Source of the DNA: JACVRM01 sp963755085
GTDB lineage: Bacteria > Actinomycetota > Thermoleophilia > Gaiellales > Gaiellaceae
Assembly (NCBI GenBank): GCA_963755085.1
Contig: CAVWIN010000027.1
Span: forward strand, 112,846 to 176,845
Length of the DNA: 64,000 nt
Reading direction: 5' to 3'
Part shown: positions 32,070 through 39,251 of the stretch, in pieces
How the letters are laid out: each line of letters begins with the position of its first letter
How positions within the stretch are numbered: position 1 is the first letter of the stretch
The notes under the pieces: generated by a model
Database searches by the model: none
What the model saw: only the letters and a program-made list of their open reading frames with translations
Told to the model about the DNA's origin: nothing
Program-made: the position numbers and the translations under genes

Positions 32070-33983
32070 GTGCCGACCCCACGCTTCGCGGCGCGCGACC
32101 TGCTGCGCCAGGTGCTTCTGACGCAGCCCGTGGTTGCGCCCGACGGTGGAACGGTCGTCTACGTGCGCAGGACGATCGAGGGCGCTGAATACCGGAACCG
32201 GATCTGGGCGGTGCCGTGGCGCGGCGGGCGGGCGCGCCGTCTGACCGGCGGCGACATGGACGTGCGCCCACGCGTGTCGCCCGACGGCGAGCGGCTGTTG
32301 TTTCTCTCGAACCGTTCCGGCTCGATGAAGCCCTGGGTGCTGCCGCTGGGCGGCGGCGAGCCGGAGTTGCTGGCCGAGGTCGACGGCGACGTGGCCGCGG
32401 CGGACTGGTCGCCCGACGGCCGCCGCGTCGTGCTGCTGGCGCCGAGCGGCGAGGAGCGGTTCGTGGTCGGCGATCCCGCGAGCCCGGTCGCGCGGGTGAT
32501 CCGCGACGTCAACTGGCGGCTCGACGGCGCCGGCCTGCGCAACCAGTTCACGAGCGCGTGGGTCGTCGGCGGCGGGCGAGCGCGGCGACTGACGGCGCCG
32601 GATTACGAGGTCTTCGGGGCGGCCTGGCACCCCGACGGCGACCGCATCGTGTTCCTGGCCGACCTCACTCCCCAGGCCGGCCTGTGGGAGAAGCCGCAGG
32701 CGTGGACGATCGGGCTCGGCGGCGGCCGGCCGCGCACGGCGGCGCGCCTCGCGGAGGGCATCGTCGCCGCGCAGTGGTCGCCGGGCGGCCTGCTCGCAGT
32801 GATTGGCAGCGACGCCGACAGCGACCTCGGCGGCGAGAACCTGACCCTCCACCTCGCCGGGCGCAGGGCGCGCCGGCTCGCCGCGGACCTCGACCGGACG
32901 ATCTTCAACGCGACCACCGGCGACATCGTCGACCTGGGCGCGCGCTTACCGCCGCCGCTTGCCTGGCTCGACGAGGAGACGCTCGTCGGGCTCGTGTCCG
33001 ATCACGGCCGCTCGCTGCCGTACCGGTTCGGCGTCGACGGCTCGGCCGAGCCGCTGGCCGAGGGCGAGCTGGTCTGCTACGAGCTCGCCGCCGGCGGCGG
33101 CCGGGTCGCCGTCGCCGCGTGTGTCGACGGCGAGGCCGGGGAGATCTACGCCGTCGAGGACGCCGGGCTGCGGCAGCTGACGCGCGACGGGAGCCGCTGG
33201 TTCCGGCCGTACGCCCGGAAGCCCGAGCGCGTGCAGGCAAAGGTGCGCGGCGGGCCGGTCGTCGAAGGGTTTCTCTGGCGGGCGCGCGGCCGCCAGCGCG
33301 GCCTGGTCTTGCATGTCCACGGTGGTCCGCACCTCGCCCACGGGCCGGCGCCGTGGATGGAGATGACGGCTCTCGCGGACGCGGGCTTCAACGTCATCGC
33401 CGCAAACCCGCGCGGGTCGGTCGGGTACGGCGAGGCGTACGGGACTGCGCTGCGCACGCGTTGGGGCGAGCTCGACCAGGCCGACTTCCTGCGGCTCGTC
33501 GACTCGGCGGTGGCGGCAGGTCTCGCCGAGCGCGACCAGGTCGGCATCCTCGGCCTCTCGTACGGCGGCTTCACCGTCACGTACCTGATGGGGCGGCACC
33601 CCGGGCGCTTCGCCGCAGGGGTGGCCGAGAACCCCGTCACCGACCATCTCGCCGAGTACGGCGCGGCCGACGCGGGCATCGACATCGGCCGCGTCGCCGT
33701 CGGCGTCGAGCCCTGGGAGGACGGCGAGCGCATGCGCGGCGCGTCGCCCGCCGCGGAGATCCACCGCAACGAGGCGCCGCTGCTCCTGCTCCAGTGCGAA
33801 GGCGACGTGCGCTGCCCGCCGGTGAACAGCGAGATCGTGTTCGCGATCCTGCGCAAGCTCGGCCGTCCGGTCGAGATGGTCCGGTATCCGGAGGAGTCGC
33901 ACCTGCTCTTCGCGCTCGGGCGCCCCGACCGGCGCGTCGACCGCATGGAGCGGATCGTCGACTGGTTCAGGCGCTACTTGTAG
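32070..33983 (+). CDS. S9 family serine peptidase (prolyl oligopeptidase/acylaminoacyl peptidase type)
   Basis: A 637-residue protein with a beta-propeller part (residues about 20-370; PD40-like blades such as VSPDGERLLFLSN and ADWSPDGRRVVLLAP) and a C-terminal alpha/beta-hydrolase domain. The catalytic Ser lies in GILGLSYGGF (about 497), Asp near CEGDVRCPP (about 578) and His in PEESHLLFA (about 610). No signal peptide is visible, so it should be cytoplasmic and cleave short peptides. It is divergent from pyrR and its 3' end overlaps the MFS gene tail-to-tail by 10 nt. Confidence 0.93.
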   Translation: MPTPRFAARDLLRQVLLTQPVVAPDGGTVVYVRRTIEGAEYRNRIWAVPWRGGRARRLTGGDMDVRPRVSPDGERLLFLSNRSGSMKPWVLPLGGGEPELLAEVDGDVAAADWSPDGRRVVLLAPSGEERFVVGDPASPVARVIRDVNWRLDGAGLRNQFTSAWVVGGGRARRLTAPDYEVFGAAWHPDGDRIVFLADLTPQAGLWEKPQAWTIGLGGGRPRTAARLAEGIVAAQWSPGGLLAVIGSDADSDLGGENLTLHLAGRRARRLAADLDRTIFNATTGDIVDLGARLPPPLAWLDEETLVGLVSDHGRSLPYRFGVDGSAEPLAEGELVCYELAAGGGRVAVAACVDGEAGEIYAVEDAGLRQLTRDGSRWFRPYARKPERVQAKVRGGPVVEGFLWRARGRQRGLVLHVHGGPHLAHGPAPWMEMTALADAGFNVIAANPRGSVGYGEAYGTALRTRWGELDQADFLRLVDSAVAAGLAERDQVGILGLSYGGFTVTYLMGRHPGRFAAGVAENPVTDHLAEYGAADAGIDIGRVAVGVEPWEDGERMRGASPAAEIHRNEAPLLLLQCEGDVRCPPVNSEIVFAILRKLGRPVEMVRYPEESHLLFALGRPDRRVDRMERIVDWFRRYL

Positions 33984-35170
33984 TACCCGGGCGCCGGCTC
34001 GGCCCCCGGCGCCGGCACCTCGTCGCGCGCCAGCGGGCCGAGCGTCCAGACGCCGAGCAGCGGTAGCGCGGCGAGCGCCGCGAACCCGGCCGTCCACGAC
34101 GTCGCCGAGACGAACCAGGCGAACGGCGGCAGCGCGACGGCGCTGCCGACGGCGAGCGCCGTTTGCTGGAAGCCGAGCGCGGCGCCGGCCCTGCCGCGGC
34201 CGGCCAGCTCCGCGGCGGCCGTGAACGAGAGGCCGTTCCACGCGCACGAGATCGCACCGGCCGCGATCAGCACCGGGACGAGGAGCGTGGTCGGCGCGGC
34301 TGACAGCGCCGCGGTCAGCGCAATCGCGGCGGCAAGGACGACGCCGACCGCACGCAGCGGGATGACGCGGGTCGCAAGGCGGTCGGACAGCCGCCCGAGC
34401 AGGATGCGCAGCGCCCCGCCGAGGATGCTGATCAGGGCGAGCACGGCCGCCGCCTCGGCGACCGAGAAACCGCGCTCGTCGTGGAGGTAGACGACGACGA
34501 AGCTCGTCAGCGCGATCTGTGCGCCGACGTAGAACGTGCTGCCCGCGGAGAGCCGCCAGAGGCGCGGGTCGCGCAGCGGCCGTCCCGGGTCGAGATCGGC
34601 ATCTGCGAAGCGCGGCGGGTCGCGCAGGAACAGCACGCCGACGGCCGCGCCCGCCAGGCAGCCGATCCCGAGCGCCGCCAGCCCGGCGCTGAGGCCGCCG
34701 GCGTGCACGATCGGTGGGAGCGCAAGTGCGGCGATCGCCCAGCCGAGCGGCACGGCAGTCTGGCGAATGCCGAGCGCGAAGCCGCGCTGGTCGGCCGCGA
34801 ACCACCCCATGACCGCGCGCCCGCTCGCCGCGCTCACCGAGGCGCCCGCCATGCCCGCGAGCGTGAGGAGCGCGAAGACGACCGCGTACGGAGGCAGCGT
34901 CGAGGCCGCGAGGAAGGCCAGGCCCGAGACGCTCAGCCCGAGCGCGACGACCACCCGCTCGCCCACCTTGTCGGTCAGCAGCCCCCACGCGATCAGCGTC
35001 AGCACCATGCCGCCGCTGGCGGCAGCGAGCAGGAGGCCGATCTGCCCGAGCGAGAGCCCGTACTCCTGGCGCAGATCGGGAACGAGGACGGCGACGCCGG
35101 TGCCGAGCGCCGAGTACGCCGCCTGCGCCGTGACCCCCGCGCCCAGCACCACCCAGCGATACCGCCCCAT
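33974..35170 (-). CDS. Major facilitator superfamily transporter
   Basis: A 398-residue MFS protein with 12 predicted membrane segments, starting MGRYRWVVLGAGVTAQAAYS. The loop 2-3 motif GLLTDKVGERVVVALGL and the central-loop counterpart LLGRLSDRLATRVIPLR are clear. It resembles nitrate/nitrite- or oxalate-type and cyanate-type MFS carriers in overall pattern, but the substrate cannot be predicted. ATG 35170 is preferred to GTG 35179, and no Shine-Dalgarno is present at either. The 5' flank runs straight into the G-run at 35184. Confidence 0.92.
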   Translation of the reverse strand: MGRYRWVVLGAGVTAQAAYSALGTGVAVLVPDLRQEYGLSLGQIGLLLAAASGGMVLTLIAWGLLTDKVGERVVVALGLSVSGLAFLAASTLPPYAVVFALLTLAGMAGASVSAASGRAVMGWFAADQRGFALGIRQTAVPLGWAIAALALPPIVHAGGLSAGLAALGIGCLAGAAVGVLFLRDPPRFADADLDPGRPLRDPRLWRLSAGSTFYVGAQIALTSFVVVYLHDERGFSVAEAAAVLALISILGGALRILLGRLSDRLATRVIPLRAVGVVLAAAIALTAALSAAPTTLLVPVLIAAGAISCAWNGLSFTAAAELAGRGRAGAALGFQQTALAVGSAVALPPFAWFVSATSWTAGFAALAALPLLGVWTLGPLARDEVPAPGAEPAPGYYK

Positions 35171-35183
35171 GCATGTCACGCTA

Positions 35184-35400
35184 GGGGGGGGGGGGGGGGG
35201 GAGAGGGGGAGGAGGAGAGGAAGAGCATGTCGCGGAGGGAGTAGGAGAGAGATGAGTAGGTGGGAGAGGGGGAGGGGTAGTGAGGAGAGGGAGAGGATGT
35301 GATGGAGAGAAAGAGGTGTATGCGTGGGAGAGGGGTGCGTTAAGGAAGGGTGAAAAGCGTAAGGGCAGCGCAGTGGGGGGGTAGGTAGAGGAGGGGGCGA
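35184..35400 (+). repeat. 18-G run followed by a G/A-rich low-complexity tract
   Basis: An uninterrupted run of 18 G (35184-35201) is followed by about 200 nt made mostly of G and A (repeats of GGGAGAGG, GAGAGGAG and similar), with few C. The purine bias fades toward 35400. The strand asymmetry is extreme compared with everything else in the window. It holds no credible gene. It may be an assembly or sequencing artefact, or a real polypurine tract. Confidence 0.75.
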
Positions 35401-35913
35401 GCGATCGACGAGCTCATGAACAGCGCGCGAGATCAGGATAGAAGTGGCGAAGTGATCGCGTGAAGTGGCGCGCAGGCGCTCGAACGCGTAGATGGTCAGC
35501 GGCGTGTAGAAGGCGACGATCGCGCGAAGCCGACTCGAGCAGCCGTGCCGCGCGCTCGCCACTCGCGCGCCGAGGAACCCGGCCTGCCAGACCAGGGTGA
35601 GGAGGCACGATCCCGATCCCCAGCTCCCGTAGCCCCTGGTCGCACCACGCGTGGGCACCGACGACAGCAGGACGCCGAGGCCGACGAGCACCTGCACGTC
35701 CGCGAGAGGCCGACGAGCGGCAAACGGCGTCCCGTCGCGGGCGAGCTCAGAGCGTGCCGGGCGTGCGGTAGAGCCGCGAAGAGCAGAGCGCCGCGTACGG
35801 TGATACGAGCGGGACGGGAGAAACGTCGCGGCACGAGTCTCATGGCACGGATAACGCGGGCATGTGATGTAACGGGGGCAAGAGGGACGGCAACGTAAGA
35901 GAGGGAGTGCCGC
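35401..35913. other. Unassigned stretch with broken coding-like segments
   Basis: No intact gene is seen. On the minus strand short pieces look coding and hydrophobic (for example VLVGLGVLLSSVPTRG and LLTLVWQAGFLGARVASA), but they sit between unlike, Arg/Pro-rich stretches and change frame. The composition is less GC3-rich than in neighbouring genes. I read it as decayed or badly sequenced former membrane-protein DNA; the family is not identifiable. Confidence 0.3.
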
Positions 35914-36142
35914 CCGTGGACGCACTTCGGGCGCACGTGGAGCGCAACGCCGGCGTCGCACCGGCGACTTCTCGGCCATGCTCGACGGGCTGCCGAGGAT
36001 GTCGAGCTCGAGTTCGTCGGCGTGCCGGTCGGCCCGTTCCGCGGCGCCCGAGATCGCCGAGGCCTACCGCGTGCAGCCGCCGGACGACGAGATCCTGATC
36101 CTCGACGAGCGTGCCGACGGCGACGTGCTCGTCGGCGGCTAG
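35914..36142 (+). pseudogene. Frameshifted SnoaL/NTF2-like gene remnant
   Basis: Three plus-strand frames in turn give protein-like pieces: VDALRAHVERNAG, then GDFSAMLDGLP, then EDVELEFVGVPVGPFRG, and finally APEIAEAYRVQPPDDEILIL down to a TAG at 36140-36142. Put together they read as a small SnoaL-like (NTF2 fold) protein interrupted by at least two or three frameshifts. The family match is by eye and moderate. The start would lie near GTG 35917. Confidence 0.5.
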
Positions 36143-36216
36143 CGTGGGCGGCGAGCGGGACGCGGGCGGGCGAGCTGCGATGATTGCGAGGGCTGATCGT
36201 GGATGGTCGAGCTCGG

Positions 36217-37038
36217 TTAGAGGTAGCCGCCGCGCTTCAGGAACGTGCGGAGCTGCGCGATGTAGCGCGCCCCGGCCTGCGCCGTGCCGAGGTCACCCGC
36301 CCTGCGTGCCGCCTCCAGACGGGCGAACGCCTGCCTGCTCTGACCGAGCAGACACTGGTCGGCGGTCCAGGCGGCGAGCACGGCACGTGCGGCGATGTCG
36401 TCGTGCCGACGCTTGCTGCGCGTGAAGAGGTTGAACGCCGTCCTGGCGTTCGCCTTGACGAGCGCCGGGAAGCTCTTCGTCACGTCGACGAGCTTGCCGG
36501 CCTGCCAGTGCCAGATCGCGGGAGGCGAGAACGAGTCCGCGTAGGAGCCGAACGCGTAGGCGAACCGCTCGTCGTACGCCGAGAGCTCCGGCGTCCCGTC
36601 GTGATCGAGATCGACGACCTTGTAGCCGTAGTTGCCGAAGTACTCGACCGCGCGGCGGTACGCGCTGCCGTCCCAGCGGAAGAAGGCCGTGACGACACAG
36701 CAGTGCGCCCCGCCCGTATAGAGGTCGACGATCACCTCCGGCTCGCCGTCGGTGTCGAGGTCGCGGACGACGACCGGGCCCGGCACCGCGAAGAGGCCGG
36801 GCGCCCATGCCGCGCAGTTCCTGCCGCACGACACCTCGCCAAGTCGACCTTTGACGAACACCGTTCCGCTGCGCGTGATCTGTAGTCGCACGTTGGAGTA
36901 GACGTCCTTCGCGACGTGGTAGGTCAGCGTCGCGCTGACGTCACCGGACTTCGCGGTCTGCGTGACGTCGCGCGCCTGGGCGGCGGCAGGCAGGGCGACG
37001 GCGGCCACCAGGGCCGCGCCGAGCGGGAGCGCGCGCAC
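36217..37038 (-). CDS. Secreted protein with FG-GAP/VCBS-like repeats
   Basis: From GTG 37038 the frame gives 273 residues with a signal peptide (ALPLGAALVAAVALPAAAQA). The middle holds FG-GAP-like repeats with calcium-type Asp clusters: VVVRDLDTDGEPEVIVDLYTGG and KVVDLDHDGTPELSAYDERF in part. Paired Cys (SCGRNC and HCC) suggest an oxidising, extracytoplasmic site. The C-terminal third is helical and may be a separate domain. Function is unknown. It follows the DUF2007 gene by 2 nt, downstream of RNase Z. Confidence 0.8.
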   Translation of the reverse strand: MRALPLGAALVAAVALPAAAQARDVTQTAKSGDVSATLTYHVAKDVYSNVRLQITRSGTVFVKGRLGEVSCGRNCAAWAPGLFAVPGPVVVRDLDTDGEPEVIVDLYTGGAHCCVVTAFFRWDGSAYRRAVEYFGNYGYKVVDLDHDGTPELSAYDERFAYAFGSYADSFSPPAIWHWQAGKLVDVTKSFPALVKANARTAFNLFTRSKRRHDDIAARAVLAAWTADQCLLGQSRQAFARLEAARRAGDLGTAQAGARYIAQLRTFLKRGGYL

Positions 37039-37040
37039 GG

Positions 37041-37271
37041 CTACTCCGCGACGAGGTCGTCCGGCTCGGTCATCGCCTCGATCGCCTCCTGGGCGGCTTC
37101 GAGCGACGACTCGGGGACGAGGACCTTCTGAGGTGTGTCCTCCGTCTCGCGGGGATGATGTTCGACGGCGGCCTCGAGCGACGATTCGATGCCGGCCGCC
37201 TCGAGGATCGACTGCAGCTCCTCGGCTTCGCTGATGTCCTCCGCCACCGCCAGTTGCACCATGCGGCTCAT
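37041..37271 (-). CDS. DUF2007-like small protein
   Basis: A 76-residue protein with the pattern of DUF2007 (putative signal-transducing) proteins: VQLAVAEDISEAEELQSILE, an AAGIESSLE loop and VLVPESSLEAAQEAIEAM at the end. The fold is a small ferredoxin-like domain related to PII-like binding modules; the role is not known. ATG 37271 overlaps the RNase Z stop by four nucleotides, so the two are translationally coupled. Confidence 0.85.
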   Translation of the reverse strand: MSRMVQLAVAEDISEAEELQSILEAAGIESSLEAAVEHHPRETEDTPQKVLVPESSLEAAQEAIEAMTEPDDLVAE

Positions 37272-38278
37272 CCGGACGCACCCTCCTCCGCTCCGGCCAC
37301 CGCCGCCGGTTCGGCGACGGCTCCGGGCTCGTCCTCCAGCGCGCCTCCCTTGTGAAGACGCGGTGTTCCCCGTTCCGCGAACGGGACGGCGATGATATCG
37401 AAGTCCTTGGGCACGACCGTCTCGGCGAAGACTGTGCGCGCCTGCCGCGCGACCTGCCCGCCCGGGTACCGGCTGGAGATATGGGTGAGCGCAAGCAGCC
37501 CGACCTCCGCACTCTGCGCGATCGCCGCCGCGTCGAGCGCCGTCGAGTGCATGGTCTCGCGGGCGCGCTCCTCCTCGTCGTCGAGGAAGGTCGCCTCGTG
37601 GACGAGGACGTCGGCGCCGCGGGCGACCTCGAGCACGGTCGCGGAGGGCGCGGTGTCTCCGGTGACCACGACCGTGCGGCCGGGCCGCGCCGGCCCGAGC
37701 ACCTCGTCCGGGGTGATGACGCGGCCGCCGACGGTGATGCTCTCCCCGCGCTGCAGGGCGCCGCGTTCCGGGCCGAAGGGGACGCCCAGGGCGTCCGCCG
37801 TCTCGACGTCGAAGCGTCCGGGGCGCGCCGCCTCGACGAGCGCGTAGCCGACGGCGCTGACGCCGTGCTCGGTCGGGAAGACGCGCAGCTCGTAGTCCTC
37901 GCGTGCGAGCGTGTCGCCGGGCTGGACGGTCACGAGCTCGTAGTCGTACGTGAGCCGCCCGAAGATCCGCTTCAGCGCGCCGAACAGATCCTCGAGCCCG
38001 GGCGGGCCGTAGATCGTGATCGGCACGTCGCGGCCGCGCAGCGCGAACGTCTTCATCATCCCGGGCAGGCCGAGGTAGTGGTCGGCGTGGAAGTGCGTGA
38101 GGAACACCTCGCGCAGATCGACGAGTCCGACGTTCGAACGCAGCAGCTGGCGCTGAGTGCCCTCCCCGCAGTCGATCAGCAGGCGCTCGCCGCCACGGCG
38201 GACGAGCAGCGCCGACGGGCCGCGCTGCGCGGTCGGCGCCGAGCCGGCCGTACCGAGGAAGACGAGGTCGAGATCCAC
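37268..38278 (-). CDS. rnz: Ribonuclease Z (tRNase Z)
   Basis: A 336-residue metallo-beta-lactamase fold protein with the tRNase Z zinc motif FLTHFHADHYLGLPGMMKTF in part (THFHADH, about 64-70), the exosite-like insertion GPPGLEDLF, and later VTGDTAPS and HEATFLDDEEERA. The enzyme cuts tRNA precursors after the discriminator base, needed for tRNAs that lack an encoded CCA such as the tRNA-Arg in this window. GTG 38278 starts the conserved part; TACACT lies 5 nt upstream. The C-terminus has an Ala/Glu-rich tail of about 30 residues. Confidence 0.95.
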   Translation of the reverse strand: MDLDLVFLGTAGSAPTAQRGPSALLVRRGGERLLIDCGEGTQRQLLRSNVGLVDLREVFLTHFHADHYLGLPGMMKTFALRGRDVPITIYGPPGLEDLFGALKRIFGRLTYDYELVTVQPGDTLAREDYELRVFPTEHGVSAVGYALVEAARPGRFDVETADALGVPFGPERGALQRGESITVGGRVITPDEVLGPARPGRTVVVTGDTAPSATVLEVARGADVLVHEATFLDDEEERARETMHSTALDAAAIAQSAEVGLLALTHISSRYPGGQVARQARTVFAETVVPKDFDIIAVPFAERGTPRLHKGGALEDEPGAVAEPAAVAGAEEGASG

Positions 38279-38382
38279 GCGCGCGAGTGTAAGGGGGATC
38301 AAGCGGCAGCCCGTCGCAGCCGATATACGCGACACCCCTGCTTGCGGCAGGCAGGAACCAACTCAGGCGTTCAATCACGCTC

Positions 38383-38985
38383 TTGCGCGTCTTCGTCGTC
38401 GCCAGTGCGCTCTTGCTGGCGGCCGGCGCGCTGCTGCTCGGCTCGCGCATGACGGCCACGAGCCGCACCCAGGCGATCGACGACGCCACGGCGGACGTCC
38501 TCCAGTACTCGGACACGATCGTGAGCCGCTACGCGATGCACGGCGGCCGGGTGGACGTGACGCCCGCCGGCCAGGCCGTCCTGATGCGCACAGTCAAAGC
38601 CCGCAAGGACCTGCTTTCCGTCAAGGTCTGGACGCGCAACGGCACACTCGCCTGGACGAACCTCGACCGGCAGCGAATCGGCAGGCACTTCGGGGTCGAC
38701 GGGGATCTCAGCGAGACGATGGCCGAGGACCGGGCGACGGGCGACCTCACGCGGCTCACGCCCAAGGGCGAGGACGCCCTCGGGGCGCTCATCGCGAACC
38801 GCGATCTGCTCGAGGTCTACGCGCCCATCCATGCCGGCCGGCCCGTCGTCGGCGCCTACGAGGGCCGCGGCACGCAGCTCGCGCCCGCGATCGTGGACGC
38901 GTTCGTGCGCGCGATGGCGGCCCGGCCCGACCTGTTCGGGGTCGAAGGCCCGCTCCCGGTAGCGCTCGCCGCTACGGCAGAGTGA
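38383..38985 (+). CDS. Membrane sensor module lacking its output domain (probable internal deletion)
   Basis: A 200-residue product from TTG 38383. It has an N-terminal membrane helix (VASALLLAAGALLLGS) and an extracytoplasmic sensor region (to about residue 160, ending LLEVYAPIHAGRPVVGAYE) like the N-termini of cyclic-di-GMP enzymes. The last 40 residues switch to RGTQLAPAIVDAFVRAMAARP, which resembles the very end of HD-GYP domains (GTQFDPEVV pattern). The second membrane helix and the catalytic domain are missing, as if deleted in frame. Function, if any, would be as a truncated sensor. Confidence 0.6.
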   Translation: MRVFVVASALLLAAGALLLGSRMTATSRTQAIDDATADVLQYSDTIVSRYAMHGGRVDVTPAGQAVLMRTVKARKDLLSVKVWTRNGTLAWTNLDRQRIGRHFGVDGDLSETMAEDRATGDLTRLTPKGEDALGALIANRDLLEVYAPIHAGRPVVGAYEGRGTQLAPAIVDAFVRAMAARPDLFGVEGPLPVALAATAE

Positions 38986-39211
38986 GCACGTCGCCGGCCT
39001 GGATCCCGGTCGCCACACGTGGATTGCGCTGCTGGAGGCGCCACACCGCCTCGCGCGTGTCTCCGCTGTAGCGGGACGCGGCGATCGACCAGAGGCTGTC
39101 CCCGGGCCGGACGACGTAGTGGCTCGCGTGCTGCGCGCTCTGCGAGGGGCGGGCGATCCCGCCGACGACGGCGCCGATCAGCGCCGTGACGATCATCAGC
39201 TTGACGAACAT
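38972..39211 (-). CDS. SOS-regulated LysM protein, YneA/ChiZ-like cell-division suppressor candidate
   Basis: A 79-residue protein: an N-terminal hydrophobic segment (KLMIVTALIGAVVGGIA), then one LysM domain (HYVVRPGDSLWSIAASRYSG through IQAGDVLTLP), which binds peptidoglycan. Small membrane-anchored LysM proteins under LexA control suppress septation during the SOS response (YneA in Bacillus; Rv2719c/ChiZ in mycobacteria). Two perfect LexA boxes flank its -10 box here. ATG 39211 lies inside the second box, 7 nt from TAGAGT, so the mRNA is probably leaderless. The usual lexA neighbour is not in the window. Confidence 0.88.
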   Translation of the reverse strand: MFVKLMIVTALIGAVVGGIARPSQSAQHASHYVVRPGDSLWSIAASRYSGDTREAVWRLQQRNPRVATGIQAGDVLTLP

Positions 39212-39218
39212 GTGTTCG
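39205..39218. promoter_or_regulatory. LexA (SOS) box 2, over the start codon
   Basis: CGAAC-ATGT-GTTCG (read on the plus strand) matches the Gram-positive/actinobacterial LexA consensus CGAAC-N4-GTTCG exactly. It covers the predicted transcription start and the ATG of the LysM gene. Confidence 0.85.
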
Positions 39219-39247
39219 ACTCTATAGCGAACACGTGTTCGTGTCAA
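39219..39247 (-). promoter_or_regulatory. Promoter of the LysM gene
   Basis: TTGACA (39247-39242), a 17-nt spacer and TAGAGT (39224-39219) form a near-ideal sigma-70 type promoter. LexA box 1 fills most of the spacer and LexA box 2 begins directly after the -10 box. Confidence 0.8.
39228..39241. promoter_or_regulatory. LexA (SOS) box 1, in the promoter spacer
   Basis: CGAACACGTGTTCG is a perfect palindrome and an exact match to CGAAC-N4-GTTCG. Its centre lies 23 bp from the centre of box 2, so two LexA dimers would sit about two helical turns apart on the same face. Confidence 0.88.
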
Positions 39248-39251
39248 GAAG

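Noticed and set aside
31960..32852. Minus-strand 307-codon frame ending at 31929
   Set aside because: Most of it is the antisense of the S9 peptidase; only its last 15 codons, with their own ribosome site, are kept as the leader peptide.
35176..35979. Minus-strand Pro/Ser/Leu-rich protein over the polypurine tract
   Set aside because: Its end is only translated low-complexity DNA (runs of Pro, Leu and Ser); no gene-like signals.
38279..38382. Riboswitch between rnz and the sensor fragment
   Set aside because: I looked for cyclic-di-GMP, cobalamin and similar conserved cores and found none.
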